Origin: Akkermansiaceae bacterium
GTDB lineage: Bacteria; Verrucomicrobiota; Verrucomicrobiia; Verrucomicrobiales; Akkermansiaceae
Assembly (NCBI GenBank): GCA_028293225.1
Contig: JAQGPE010000383.1
Span: forward strand, 1-7,069
DNA length: 7,069 nt
Direction: 5' to 3'
In this document: one piece after another, positions 1 through 5,247 of the stretch
Numbering within the stretch: position 1 is the first letter of the stretch
Layout: the number at the start of each line of letters is the position of its first letter
Notes under the pieces: model-generated
The model's database searches: none
Told to the model about the DNA's origin: nothing
Seen by the model: the letters and a program-made list of their open reading frames with translations, nothing else
Position numbers and translations under genes: made by a program

Positions 1-292
1 GGATGAGGATGTCGATGCCGCCCCATTTCTCCTTCAGCTGCTTTGCGGTGGTGGCGAAGCCCTCCGGCGAACTGAGATCGGCGGCGATGAAGAAAGCGGG
101 CAGGCTGGCATCCTCCGGGGCGGATCGCGCCGTCGCAGCGACCCGGGCTCCCGCCGCCGCCAGCCGCCGCACGATCGCTTCGCCCGCGCCTTTGGTGCCG
201 CCGGTGACGAGAACGCGCTTTCCGGCGAACTCATTCGGGTCGATGATGCCGAAGCGCGGGGCGGTGGTGGATGAGGATTCGTTCGTAGCCAT
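1..292 (-). CDS. Short-chain dehydrogenase/reductase (SDR), N-terminal part only
   Basis: The minus strand reads open from an ATG at 292-290 to the window edge, giving 97 codons with no stop, so the C-terminal part lies outside. After a polar 23-residue lead come a beta strand and the glycine-rich NAD(P)-binding loop TGGTKGAGE (TGxxxGxG, about residues 30-38), the defining Rossmann motif of classical SDRs. Further on, AADLSSPEGF (about residues 68-77) fits the conserved D-L position that contacts the adenine ring, and the fragment ends in GGIDILI, matching the usual D-x-L-x-N-N-A approach. The catalytic Ser/Tyr/Lys are beyond the edge, so substrate and activity cannot be told. Family knowledge: SDRs are cytosolic NAD(P)H oxidoreductases. 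The gene diverges from an HxlR-type regulator with a 26-bp gap, which suggests local control. I saw no Shine-Dalgarno sequence. Confidence 0.85.
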   Translation of the reverse strand, partial: MATNESSSTTAPRFGIIDPNEFAGKRVLVTGGTKGAGEAIVRRLAAAGARVAATARSAPEDASLPAFFIAADLSSPEGFATTAKQLKEKWGGIDILI

Positions 293-318
293 AGCCCGTC
301 AGCCTACCGCGATCCGGA

Positions 319-723
319 ATGATGGGAAGAACCCACAAAAAAGTAAGCGACCCACCTCCCGGTGCGCCCCCTGGCGGCTGGACCCCGGAGAGCGCCGCGA
401 TTGCCGTCAAAAAGGCCCTGAGCGTGATCGAAGGCCGCTGGAAACTGCTGATCCTTTTCCAGCTCTTCGACGGCAAAGTACGGCGCTTCTCGGAGTTGGA
501 GCGCGCCATCCCGGCGGTCACGCAGAAGATGCTCGCCCAGCAGCTGCGCCAGCTGGAAAAGGACGGCATCGTCCTGCGCACCATTTATCCGGAAGTCCCG
601 CCGCGGGTGGAATACGCCCTGACCGAGTCCGGCCAGGGTCTCTGCCCGGTGCTGGACTCGCTGCTGCGCTGGGCCGCGGAGCGGCCTCGCGATCCAGCCG
701 ATGAAATGCGATCGGAATCGTAG
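319..723 (+). CDS. HxlR-family winged helix-turn-helix transcriptional regulator
   Basis: A 134-residue protein, normal length for HxlR. The N-terminal 25 or so residues are Pro/Gly-rich and probably disordered. Then KKALSVIEGRWKLLILFQL matches the family's first helices, which are often preceded by a redox Cys that is absent here. RFSELERAIPAVTQKMLAQQLRQLEKDGIVLR (about residues 56-87) is the helix-turn-helix with the typical recognition helix. PEVPPRVEYALTESGQGLCPVLDSLLRWA is the beta wing and dimerisation helix. The start is one of two adjacent ATGs (319 or 322) and neither has a clear ribosome binding site. HxlR proteins are small DNA-binding dimers that often respond to aldehydes, quinones or disulfide stress and control an adjacent divergent oxidoreductase. 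The divergent SDR at 1-292 is the natural target (inference). The gene converges on the lipoprotein gene with 15 bp between stops. Confidence 0.9.
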   Translation: MMGRTHKKVSDPPPGAPPGGWTPESAAIAVKKALSVIEGRWKLLILFQLFDGKVRRFSELERAIPAVTQKMLAQQLRQLEKDGIVLRTIYPEVPPRVEYALTESGQGLCPVLDSLLRWAAERPRDPADEMRSES

Positions 724-738
724 CAGAGGCGCCCCGGA

Positions 739-1092
739 TCAGGCCTTGTTCAGCAGCGCCGCGTATTTCTCCGGGTTCTTCTTGAACTTCGCCAGGCACT
801 TGCGGCAGCACAGCTGGTATTCCTGGCCCTTGTAGACCGTCGTGACCTGCTCGTCCTTGGGGTCGAGCTTGTCGCCGGTCACCAGGCAGGTCTTCAGCGG
901 GTAGGGCCTCACCGCGGCCGTTGCGGTGGTCGCTGCGGGAGCGGCCTCCTTTTTCGCATGCCGGGAGTGGCGGCCTTTTTTCGAGTGGGCCTCCGTCTGG
1001 TCCGCCGGAGCATCGGCAGGCTTGGTCGCCGTGGTGGTGGAGCAGGAGACCAGCGGCAGGAACAGCAGCAGGGAAAGGAAAGCGGGTTTCAT
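739..1092 (-). CDS. Small lipoprotein with YHS/TRASH-like cysteine motif, putative extracytoplasmic metal-binding protein
   Basis: A 117-residue protein. It starts MKPAFLSLLLFLPLVSC, a lipoprotein signal peptide whose lipobox LVSC puts the lipidated Cys at residue 17. A low-complexity Ala/Thr/Lys linker follows, with a His/Lys/Arg patch (HSKKGRHSRHAKK, residues 36-48). The C-terminal domain (about residues 62-114) has one Cys in TCLVTGDKL (C69) and a CCRKC cluster (C95, C96, C99), ending in FKKNPEKYAALL. That layout resembles YHS/TRASH metal-binding domains, where the Cys residues bind copper or similar metals. I chose ATG 1092 because it begins the signal peptide; a longer reading frame to 1284 would overlap the permease gene. 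It lies 104 bp downstream of the permease gene on the same strand. Inferred role: periplasmic or outer-membrane metal sink or chaperone for the exporter. The metal is not proven. Confidence 0.75.
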   Translation of the reverse strand: MKPAFLSLLLFLPLVSCSTTTATKPADAPADQTEAHSKKGRHSRHAKKEAAPAATTATAAVRPYPLKTCLVTGDKLDPKDEQVTTVYKGQEYQLCCRKCLAKFKKNPEKYAALLNKA

Positions 1093-1158
1093 AAGCGGTG
1101 GTGGAGAAAACGAACGCGGTGAGACTAGTCGATCGGGGCAGGGAAGGGGGAGCCATTT

Positions 1159-1183
1159 CTGCCGGAACTTTGTCTTCCGGCAG
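1159..1183 (-). other. Perfect 9-bp hairpin between permease and lipoprotein genes
   Basis: CTGCCGGAA (1159-1167) and TTCCGGCAG (1175-1183) are exact inverse complements around a 7-nt loop. In the direction of transcription the hairpin begins 14 nt after the permease stop codon. It is not followed by a T-run on the minus strand, so it is not a standard intrinsic terminator. It may stabilise the 3' end of the permease message or act as a leaky terminator that lowers expression of the lipoprotein gene. It is symmetric in DNA, so a protein-binding site is also possible. Confidence 0.5.
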
Positions 1184-1196
1184 CGAGCCGCCGCCC

Positions 1197-2366
1197 TCAC
1201 TTCATGCTGTAGTGGTTCATGATCCAGCCGATGAACAGCACCTGCGGAATGGTGATCAGCGGCAGGGCCAGTGCGGCCTTCCACGACTTGGTCGTTTCGC
1301 GCAGCACCAGCATCTCGGTGTAGTCGGTCGCCGCTCCGGCCATCAGGAAAACGAAGGCATTTCCCGGTGCGGCCGCGCGGGTCAGCAGGTCGGCGGCGAT
1401 CGGGCTGGAGCCTTCCGTGCAGACCTCGATCAACGTCGTGACCAGCAGCGTCAGCAGCAGCCCCACGATGGTCGGGCCGAAGAAGCCGGTGAAAAACGAG
1501 TTCGGCACAAAGGCCCGGATCGCCGCGGTCAGCACCACGCCGAAGAAGATCCAGCGCAGGATCATCCGCGAGTCCTTCAGGCCCGCGGTGAACATGCCTT
1601 TCAGGTTCGCGCGGGTTGGCACCACCGTTGCCAGCGCTTCTTTGAAAGCCGGGCGATAGCGGAAATCATCCGGCAGATCCCGCGTGTTCGGATTGCCCGG
1701 CAGCTTGCCGCGATTCACCAGAATGTCGGCGATCCAACCGGTCAGGATTCCGATCACCATCGAGACCGCCGTGAAGGTCAGCATCCATTTCCAGCCGATC
1801 AGCCCGGCCAGAATCAGGGTCAGGGAAAAGGAGTTCCACGGACTGGCGACCAGAAAGGCCATCGTCTGGCCGAGCGACGCCCCGCGGCGATAGAGCTGCG
1901 AGCCGATCATCAGGATCCCGTGGTTACACAAATCCAGCAGCACCCCGGCGAAGGTGGCGCGCAGGATTCCGCTGAAAGTGCCGCCCTTGCCCAGCAGCCC
2001 GGCCACCAGATTCTGCGGCAGCCGGCCGATCACCCCGACGGCGACGATCCCGGCGATGATGCCCCACCATGACTTGCCCATGAACTCGGCGGTCGCGTGG
2101 CAAAAGGTCTCCCACCACCCCGGACCGGCGATGTTCAGCAGATGTCCGGCGAGGCCGATGGCCACCAGCAGCATCGATCCCCACAGCAGCCAGTCGAACT
2201 TGCGGCGGGTGGGAGCGCAGCAGGAGGACGCTTCCTCCGTGTGTTCCACGGCCCCGCCGCCACAGCACGGGGAAACGGGCGCGGCAGCGACCGGGGCGGG
2301 AGCGCTGCAGCAGCAGGATGAGGCTCCGGCGGTCTCCGCGGAGTGACAGCTTGGGGTGGTCTTCAT
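1197..2366 (-). CDS. DUF318/ArsP-type permease, probable copper/zinc-type metal efflux transporter (SO_0444-like)
   Basis: A 389-residue polytopic inner-membrane protein. The N-terminal 55 residues are soluble and Cys-rich: C7, C18-C20, C34-C35, C49-C50, with repeated SxCC motifs, likely metal ligands. Hydrophobic segments follow from about residues 59-80, 100-125, 131-158, 168-190, 195-217, 270-287, 295-315, 335-355 and 365-384. LDLCNHGILMIGSQLYRRGASLGQTMAFLVASP (about 144-176) and EVCTEGSSPIAADLL (about 314-328) are the two homologous half-repeat motifs of the COG0701 permease family; GAATDYTEM (about 344-352) is a third conserved patch. Members export arsenicals, or copper/zinc in the SO_0444 group. 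A CsoR-like gene upstream and a Cys-motif lipoprotein downstream favour copper. A 67-bp gap holding a pentanucleotide repeat separates it from csoR. No separate operator or strong promoter was seen, so transcription from the csoR promoter is likely. The Shine-Dalgarno is weak. Confidence 0.8.
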   Translation of the reverse strand: MKTTPSCHSAETAGASSCCCSAPAPVAAAPVSPCCGGGAVEHTEEASSCCAPTRRKFDWLLWGSMLLVAIGLAGHLLNIAGPGWWETFCHATAEFMGKSWWGIIAGIVAVGVIGRLPQNLVAGLLGKGGTFSGILRATFAGVLLDLCNHGILMIGSQLYRRGASLGQTMAFLVASPWNSFSLTLILAGLIGWKWMLTFTAVSMVIGILTGWIADILVNRGKLPGNPNTRDLPDDFRYRPAFKEALATVVPTRANLKGMFTAGLKDSRMILRWIFFGVVLTAAIRAFVPNSFFTGFFGPTIVGLLLTLLVTTLIEVCTEGSSPIAADLLTRAAAPGNAFVFLMAGAATDYTEMLVLRETTKSWKAALALPLITIPQVLFIGWIMNHYSMK

Positions 2367-2380
2367 GACTCTCGGTTTGG

Positions 2381-2430
2381 CTCAGTTCAGCTCAGCTCAG
2401 CTCAGCTCAGCTCAGCTCAGCTCAGCTCAC
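2381..2430. repeat. Pentanucleotide tandem repeat, 10 units of CTCAG
   Basis: Ten consecutive 5-bp units: eight exact CTCAG, one TTCAG (unit 2) and a terminal CTCAC. It fills most of the 67-bp spacer between the csoR stop (2434) and the permease start (2366). Read on the coding (minus) strand it is CTGAG repeated. Because 5 is not a multiple of 3, TGA appears within each 15 bp in every reading frame. Copy number is likely prone to slippage. It ends 14 bp upstream of the permease ATG, within its untranslated leader. Confidence 0.95.
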
Positions 2431-2433
2431 CCC

Positions 2434-2709
2434 TCAGGACTGGCGGCGCTTGTAGAGGGTGATCATTTCTTCCAGCCGGCCTTCCAGTTTCAGCGGATCG
2501 GAGGCCGCCTCATGCACGCAGTGGCGCACGTGATCCTCCAGAAGCTTCGCCTCCAGCCCGCGCAGGGCCGAATGTACGGCAGCGATCGTATTCAGGATCT
2601 CCGGACAGTCGCGGTTCTCCCCGATCATCCGGCCGATCCCCTGCACCTGCCCTACGACCCGGTTCACCCGGCTCAGCAGCGGCGCGCTTTCATGACAGGC
2701 TCGTTCCAT
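2434..2709 (-). CDS. csoR: CsoR/FrmR-family metal-sensing repressor, CsoR-like (copper)
   Basis: A 91-residue all-helical repressor, usual length for the family (formerly DUF156). RVNRVVGQVQGIGRMI (about 14-29) is the first conserved helix. Metal-ligand positions counted from this start are C35 (RDCPEIL), H60 and C64 (DHVRHC), the x-Cys-His-Cys fingerprint of Cu(I)-sensing CsoR. RcnR would have His3 and His64, and formaldehyde-sensing FrmR lacks the last Cys. Residue 3 is Arg, so a nickel/cobalt-type N-terminal His is not in register, although H6 lies nearby. Known family behaviour: the tetramer binds G/C-rich operators and releases on Cu(I) binding. I chose ATG 2709 because it places C35/H60/C64 in the family register and leaves a CsoR-type operator just upstream. 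ATG 2721 lies inside the operator, and the start at 2805 would translate an 8-bp microsatellite. No Shine-Dalgarno is visible. It probably represses itself and the downstream permease and lipoprotein genes. Confidence 0.88.
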   Translation of the reverse strand: MERACHESAPLLSRVNRVVGQVQGIGRMIGENRDCPEILNTIAAVHSALRGLEAKLLEDHVRHCVHEAASDPLKLEGRLEEMITLYKRRQS

Positions 2710-2713
2710 GCAG

Positions 2714-2736
2714 ATACCCATAGGGGGTATGGGTAT
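2714..2736 (-). promoter_or_regulatory. Putative CsoR operator with an extra half-site
   Basis: ATACCC (2714-2719), five bases, then GGGTAT (2725-2730) form a 17-bp inverted repeat with a G-run in the centre, closely resembling known CsoR operators such as the Bacillus copZA site. A second GGGTAT (2731-2736) follows directly. The site ends 4 bp upstream of the chosen csoR start, so repressor binding would block initiation. A CAGTATACC stretch overlapping the outer edge (minus strand) could hold the -10 element, but no clear -35 was seen. Confidence 0.75.
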
Positions 2737-2756
2737 ACTGAGCAAATGAAATTTTT

Positions 2757-2804
2757 GCCCGCCTGCCCGCCTGCCCGCCTGCCCGCCTGCCCGCCTGCCC
2801 GCCA
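2757..2804. repeat. Octanucleotide tandem repeat, 6 units, with G-quadruplex potential on the minus strand
   Basis: Five exact GCCCGCCT units and a sixth reading GCCCGCCA, 48 bp in all. On the minus strand this gives six GGG tracts separated by CAGGC, which fits the G3-N1-7 rule for a G-quadruplex. It lies 48 bp upstream of the csoR start and 21 bp beyond the operator, and 83 bp upstream of prfB on the other side, so it sits between two divergent promoters. Confidence 0.95.
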
Positions 2805-2846
2805 CTGCCAGGGCAGCGCGGCCGTTACGTTTTGGGATGCCGCCCC

Positions 2847-2876
2847 TTGACTCCCTGCCGCCCCCTCGCCCACCTT
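2847..2876 (+). promoter_or_regulatory. Possible prfB promoter
   Basis: TTGACT (2847-2852) is a good -35 match. The best -10 position, CACCTT at 2871-2876 with an 18-bp spacer, is poor. It would give a very short 5' leader before the ATG at 2888, in keeping with the absence of a Shine-Dalgarno there. Tentative. Confidence 0.25.
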
Positions 2877-2887
2877 GCGCCCCACTT

Positions 2888-4028
2888 ATGGCTGAACCTC
2901 ACACCGCCGACCTTCTGGCGCTGGACACCGACGCGCTGAAAAGCCGCCTGTCCCAGCTCGGAAGGTATCTTTGACGTCCCGACGCTTGAACGGGAAATTG
3001 CCCGGCTTGAAGAAGCCATGGGCGCTCCGGATTTCTGGAACGACCAGGAAAAGGCGAAAGCCGCCAACTCGAAGCTGGCGGGGATGAAGAAGAAGCTCGG
3101 CTCCTTCGAGAAACTCGGCTCGCGCTATGAGGACCTGCTGGCCGCCATGGAGCTGGCCCGCGAGTTCGACGATGTCGATGCGGCAAAGGAAGCCGCCGCC
3201 GAAGCTCAAGCCCTCGGCAAGGACATCTCCTCCTTCGAACTGATCACCCTGCTCGACCGCCCGAACGATTCCTCCTCCTGCTACCTGATCATCCAGGCCG
3301 GCGCCGGCGGGACGGAAGCCTGCGACTGGGCGCAGATGCTCCACCGCATGTACACCCGCTGGGCGGAGCGCAAGGGCTTCACCTGCGAGACGCTCGACTG
3401 GCAGGACGGTGACGAAGCCGGCCTGCGCGGCGCCACCATCAAAATCACCGGCGACTACGCCTACGGCTACCTGAAGAACGAGCGCGGGGTCCACCGCCTG
3501 GTCCGCATCTCTCCGTTCGACTCGGCCGGCAAGCGCCACACCTCCTTCGCTTCGGTCGACGCCACCGCTGAGATCAACGACGAGATCAAGATCGAGATCA
3601 ACGAAAAGGACATCGAGATCCAAACCACCCGCTCCGGCGGCAAGGGCGGTCAGAACGTCAACAAGGTGGAAACCGCGGTCATCCTGCGCCACTTGCCCAC
3701 CGGCATCCTGATCCGCTCCACCGGAGCCCGCACCCAGGGCCAGAACCGCGTGCTGGCGATGGAAATCCTCAAGTCGAAGTTATTCCAGCTCGAGGAGGAC
3801 AAGCGCCGTGCCGAGGCCGACCGCGCCTACGGGGAGCGCGGTGACATTGCCTGGGGCAACCAAATCCGCTCCTACGTGTTCCAACCCTATCAGAAGGTCC
3901 TGGATCTGCGGACGGGCGAGGAAACGGGCAACATCCAGCACGTCATGGACGGTGACATCGACTCGTTCATCGAGGCCAAATTGCGCGGCAAGGTCCGCGT
4001 GAAGGGCGCGAAGGATGACGATGAATGA
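2888..4028 (+). CDS. prfB: Peptide chain release factor 2, expressed by +1 programmed frameshift
   Basis: Class I release factor that reads UAA and UGA stop codons and triggers peptide release on the ribosome. The gene is in two frames: codons 1-28 from ATG 2888, an in-frame TGA at 2972-2974, then a +1 shift continuing at GAC 2973 to the stop at 4026-4028, for a 379-residue product. The N-terminal coiled helical domain includes APDFWND (about residues 46-52). The stop-recognition tripeptide SPF is at 208-210 and the catalytic GGQ, in [17 protein letters not shown], is at 253-255; both lie within three residues of E. coli RF2. SPF identifies RF2 rather than RF1, which has PxT. The C-terminus is Lys/Asp-rich (KGAKDDDE). 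Any annotation that starts at the internal ATG 3018 would lose 43 residues. The gene is divergent from csoR and appears monocistronic, followed by a terminator. Confidence 0.97.
2960..2975 (+). promoter_or_regulatory. RF2 programmed +1 frameshift site
   Basis: GGAAGG-TAT-CTT-TGA-C: a Shine-Dalgarno-like GGAAGG, three bases, the slippery CTT (2969-2971), an in-frame TGA (2972-2974) and a following C. It is the known autoregulatory signal of prfB: when RF2 is scarce the ribosome pauses at UGA and slips +1, making more RF2. The downstream frame joins exactly as [16 protein letters not shown], which continues the RF2 family N-terminal helix. Confidence 0.96.
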
Positions 4029-4050
4029 GTTGCCGTGAACGTGTCTGGCA

Positions 4051-4073
4051 GGCATAGGCCAAGCGCCTATACC
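4051..4073 (+). other. Short hairpin after prfB stop
   Basis: ATAGGC (4054-4059) pairs exactly with GCCTAT (4065-4070) around a 5-nt loop. GG (4051-4052) and CC (4072-4073) extend the stem past one mismatch. It starts 22 nt after the prfB stop and has no T-run, so it may protect the 3' end or help termination together with the stronger hairpin downstream. Confidence 0.4.
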
Positions 4074-4100
4074 TCAACTTCCGTTAGAATTTATCATTAC

Positions 4101-4133
4101 AGCTTCCTTGGAATTCCGGCGGGAGCTTTTTTT
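4101..4133 (+). terminator. Intrinsic terminator for prfB
   Basis: AGCTTCC (4101-4107) pairs with GGGAGCT (4121-4127), with one T-G wobble and a 13-nt loop, and runs directly into seven Ts (4127-4133). It lies 72 nt after the prfB stop. The loop includes the palindrome GGAATTCC. Good stem plus T-run on the plus strand. Confidence 0.65.
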
Positions 4134-4257
4134 GTCATTACAAATCGATTCATGTCGTTTGTTGTCAAAGAATTACGGTTGCCATAAGCCATATGTTCCT
4201 TAGTTTTGCATTTCCCAATGTGGATTTCTGCCGGGGAGGTGATAGGATCTGCTCCGC

Positions 4258-4286
4258 TTGACGCATCGATAGTAAAGAAATACGAA
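4258..4286 (+). promoter_or_regulatory. Possible promoter of the LysR pair
   Basis: TTGACG (4258-4263, 5 of 6 to the sigma-70 -35) and TACGAA (4281-4286, 3 of 6 to the -10) with a 17-bp AT-rich spacer. It would start transcription near 4293, about 43 nt before the ATG at 4336. Pattern reading only. Confidence 0.4.
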
Positions 4287-4335
4287 ATTGCCCTAACACG
4301 CAGTCGAGTTCCTTTTCCCTCCCAAAGGCCCCGCA

Positions 4336-5247
4336 ATGCACTTTGAACCCCAGCAGTTGAAAGTCTTCACCGCCCTCATGCATGAGCGTTCGGTGGGGCG
4401 GGCTGCCGTCGAGCTTCGCACCAGCGCTTCGAACGTCCGCCGCATCTGGGCGAGCCTGGAGGAAGAACTCGGCGAGTCCCTTTTCGATGCCAGTGAGCGC
4501 GGCCATGCCGCTCCGACCAAGGCCGCCGAGCGTCTGGAGCGGGAGATCACCTCCCTTTTGACCGAGGTCCGCCGCTTTGAGGATTCGGTCCGTTCGATCC
4601 ACCGCACCGGCCGGGTCCTGCGCCTTGGGGCGGACCGTAATGTTTTTAATACCAGTCACTTCGGACATCTATTCAATACTCTCCGCCACGATCCTCGATT
4701 CCGTATCTCCTTCGTGGAGGTATCTTCGTCGGAGGGGAGATCTTCCCTGGAGGCCGGCGCCTGCGATTTGCTTTTCGCCATTGAGGGGACCCCGGGGCGC
4801 CGCTTCGAAACCCGCGACCTGCCTTCCCTGCCTCTCGACGTGGCCTGCATGCGCCGCCCGGAGGATGAGACCGACATCGGCGCCGCGACCCTGGCGGAGT
4901 GGAATTGGGCCCTCGCGACTTTCTCCTCACCCAGCCTCGCCCGCGATACCCTGCGCAAGATCCAGCGCTGCGGGGGAGGCTCCGGCCAGATGTGCAGCCA
5001 GCACGAGTTCCTCCGCTGGGCGGAGGGTTTCAGCTCGCCCATCAGCGACGCCGTGGTTTGCATCCGCCCCGTATCCTTCCGGCGGCTGCCGCGCGTTTCG
5101 TTCCACCCGCTGAATGTCGAGGCAAGCTATCCTCTGCATGTTTCCTATCTGCGCCAACATCCCTTCGAGTTCCTGGAAACCATCGTTCAGCAGATGGACC
5201 GGGCCTTGAAGGATTCCACCCATGGATCTCGATCTGCCCAGTCTTGA
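4336..5247 (+). CDS. LysR-type transcriptional regulator with atypical helix-turn-helix
   Basis: A 303-residue protein, normal LysR length. The N-terminal domain (about 4-65) follows the LysR plan: EPQQLKVFTALMHERSVGRAAVELRTSASNVRRIWASLEEELGESLF. The usual SQPAVS of the recognition helix is replaced by SASNVR (residues 30-35), so its DNA target may be unusual. A linker helix (about 65-90) leads to a substrate-binding-like domain beginning RVLRLGADRN (about 93-102), divergent enough that no ligand can be proposed. It carries Cys residues at 143, 171, 212, 220 and 242; the RCGGGSGQMC pair (212/220) could be redox or metal active, which is speculative. AAAGG at 4324-4328, 7 nt before the ATG, supports the start. 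Its end overlaps the next LysR gene by 26 nt, so the two are co-transcribed and probably coupled in translation. Targets unknown; the secreted-protein gene downstream is one candidate. Confidence 0.82.
   Translation: MHFEPQQLKVFTALMHERSVGRAAVELRTSASNVRRIWASLEEELGESLFDASERGHAAPTKAAERLEREITSLLTEVRRFEDSVRSIHRTGRVLRLGADRNVFNTSHFGHLFNTLRHDPRFRISFVEVSSSEGRSSLEAGACDLLFAIEGTPGRRFETRDLPSLPLDVACMRRPEDETDIGAATLAEWNWALATFSSPSLARDTLRKIQRCGGGSGQMCSQHEFLRWAEGFSSPISDAVVCIRPVSFRRLPRVSFHPLNVEASYPLHVSYLRQHPFEFLETIVQQMDRALKDSTHGSRSAQS

Larger units (their letters stand above)
4029..4335. other. 307-bp intergenic region between prfB and the first LysR gene
   Basis: Noticeably more AT-rich than the genes on either side, especially 4080-4230. 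It contains a small hairpin, an intrinsic terminator and a plausible promoter, listed separately. I found no convincing protein gene: the reading frame on the minus strand (4097-4336) crosses the terminator and shows no family motif. No tRNA-like or riboswitch-like structure was recognised. Confidence 0.7.

Noticed and set aside
1123..1135. Overlapping palindromes GACTAGTC and CGATCG upstream of the lipoprotein gene
   Set aside because: Short palindromes of this size are expected by chance, and no known regulator site was recognised.
518..1284. Longer minus-strand frames covering the lipoprotein, including a start at 1284
   Set aside because: They overlap the permease or HxlR genes. The signal peptide begins exactly at ATG 1092.
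1098..2072. 324-codon open frame on the plus strand, rich in Gln, His, Arg and Asp
   Set aside because: It is antisense to the permease and has the biased composition of a shadow frame in high-GC DNA. The minus-strand product has clear family motifs.
2381..2804. The two tandem repeats as a CRISPR array
   Set aside because: Units are 5 and 8 bp with no spacers, so they are simple sequence repeats.
2710..2805. N-terminal extension of CsoR (start at 2805)
   Set aside because: It would translate the 8-bp microsatellite and the CsoR operator, and it puts the Cys/His ligands out of the family numbering.
2886..3692. 268-codon minus-strand frame rich in Val, Leu, Asp and Gly
   Set aside because: Shadow of prfB, which is certain from SPF, GGQ and the frameshift site.
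4097..4336. 79-codon minus-strand frame in the AT-rich spacer
   Set aside because: It runs through the prfB terminator, shows no domain and starts within the LysR start codon. Probably chance.
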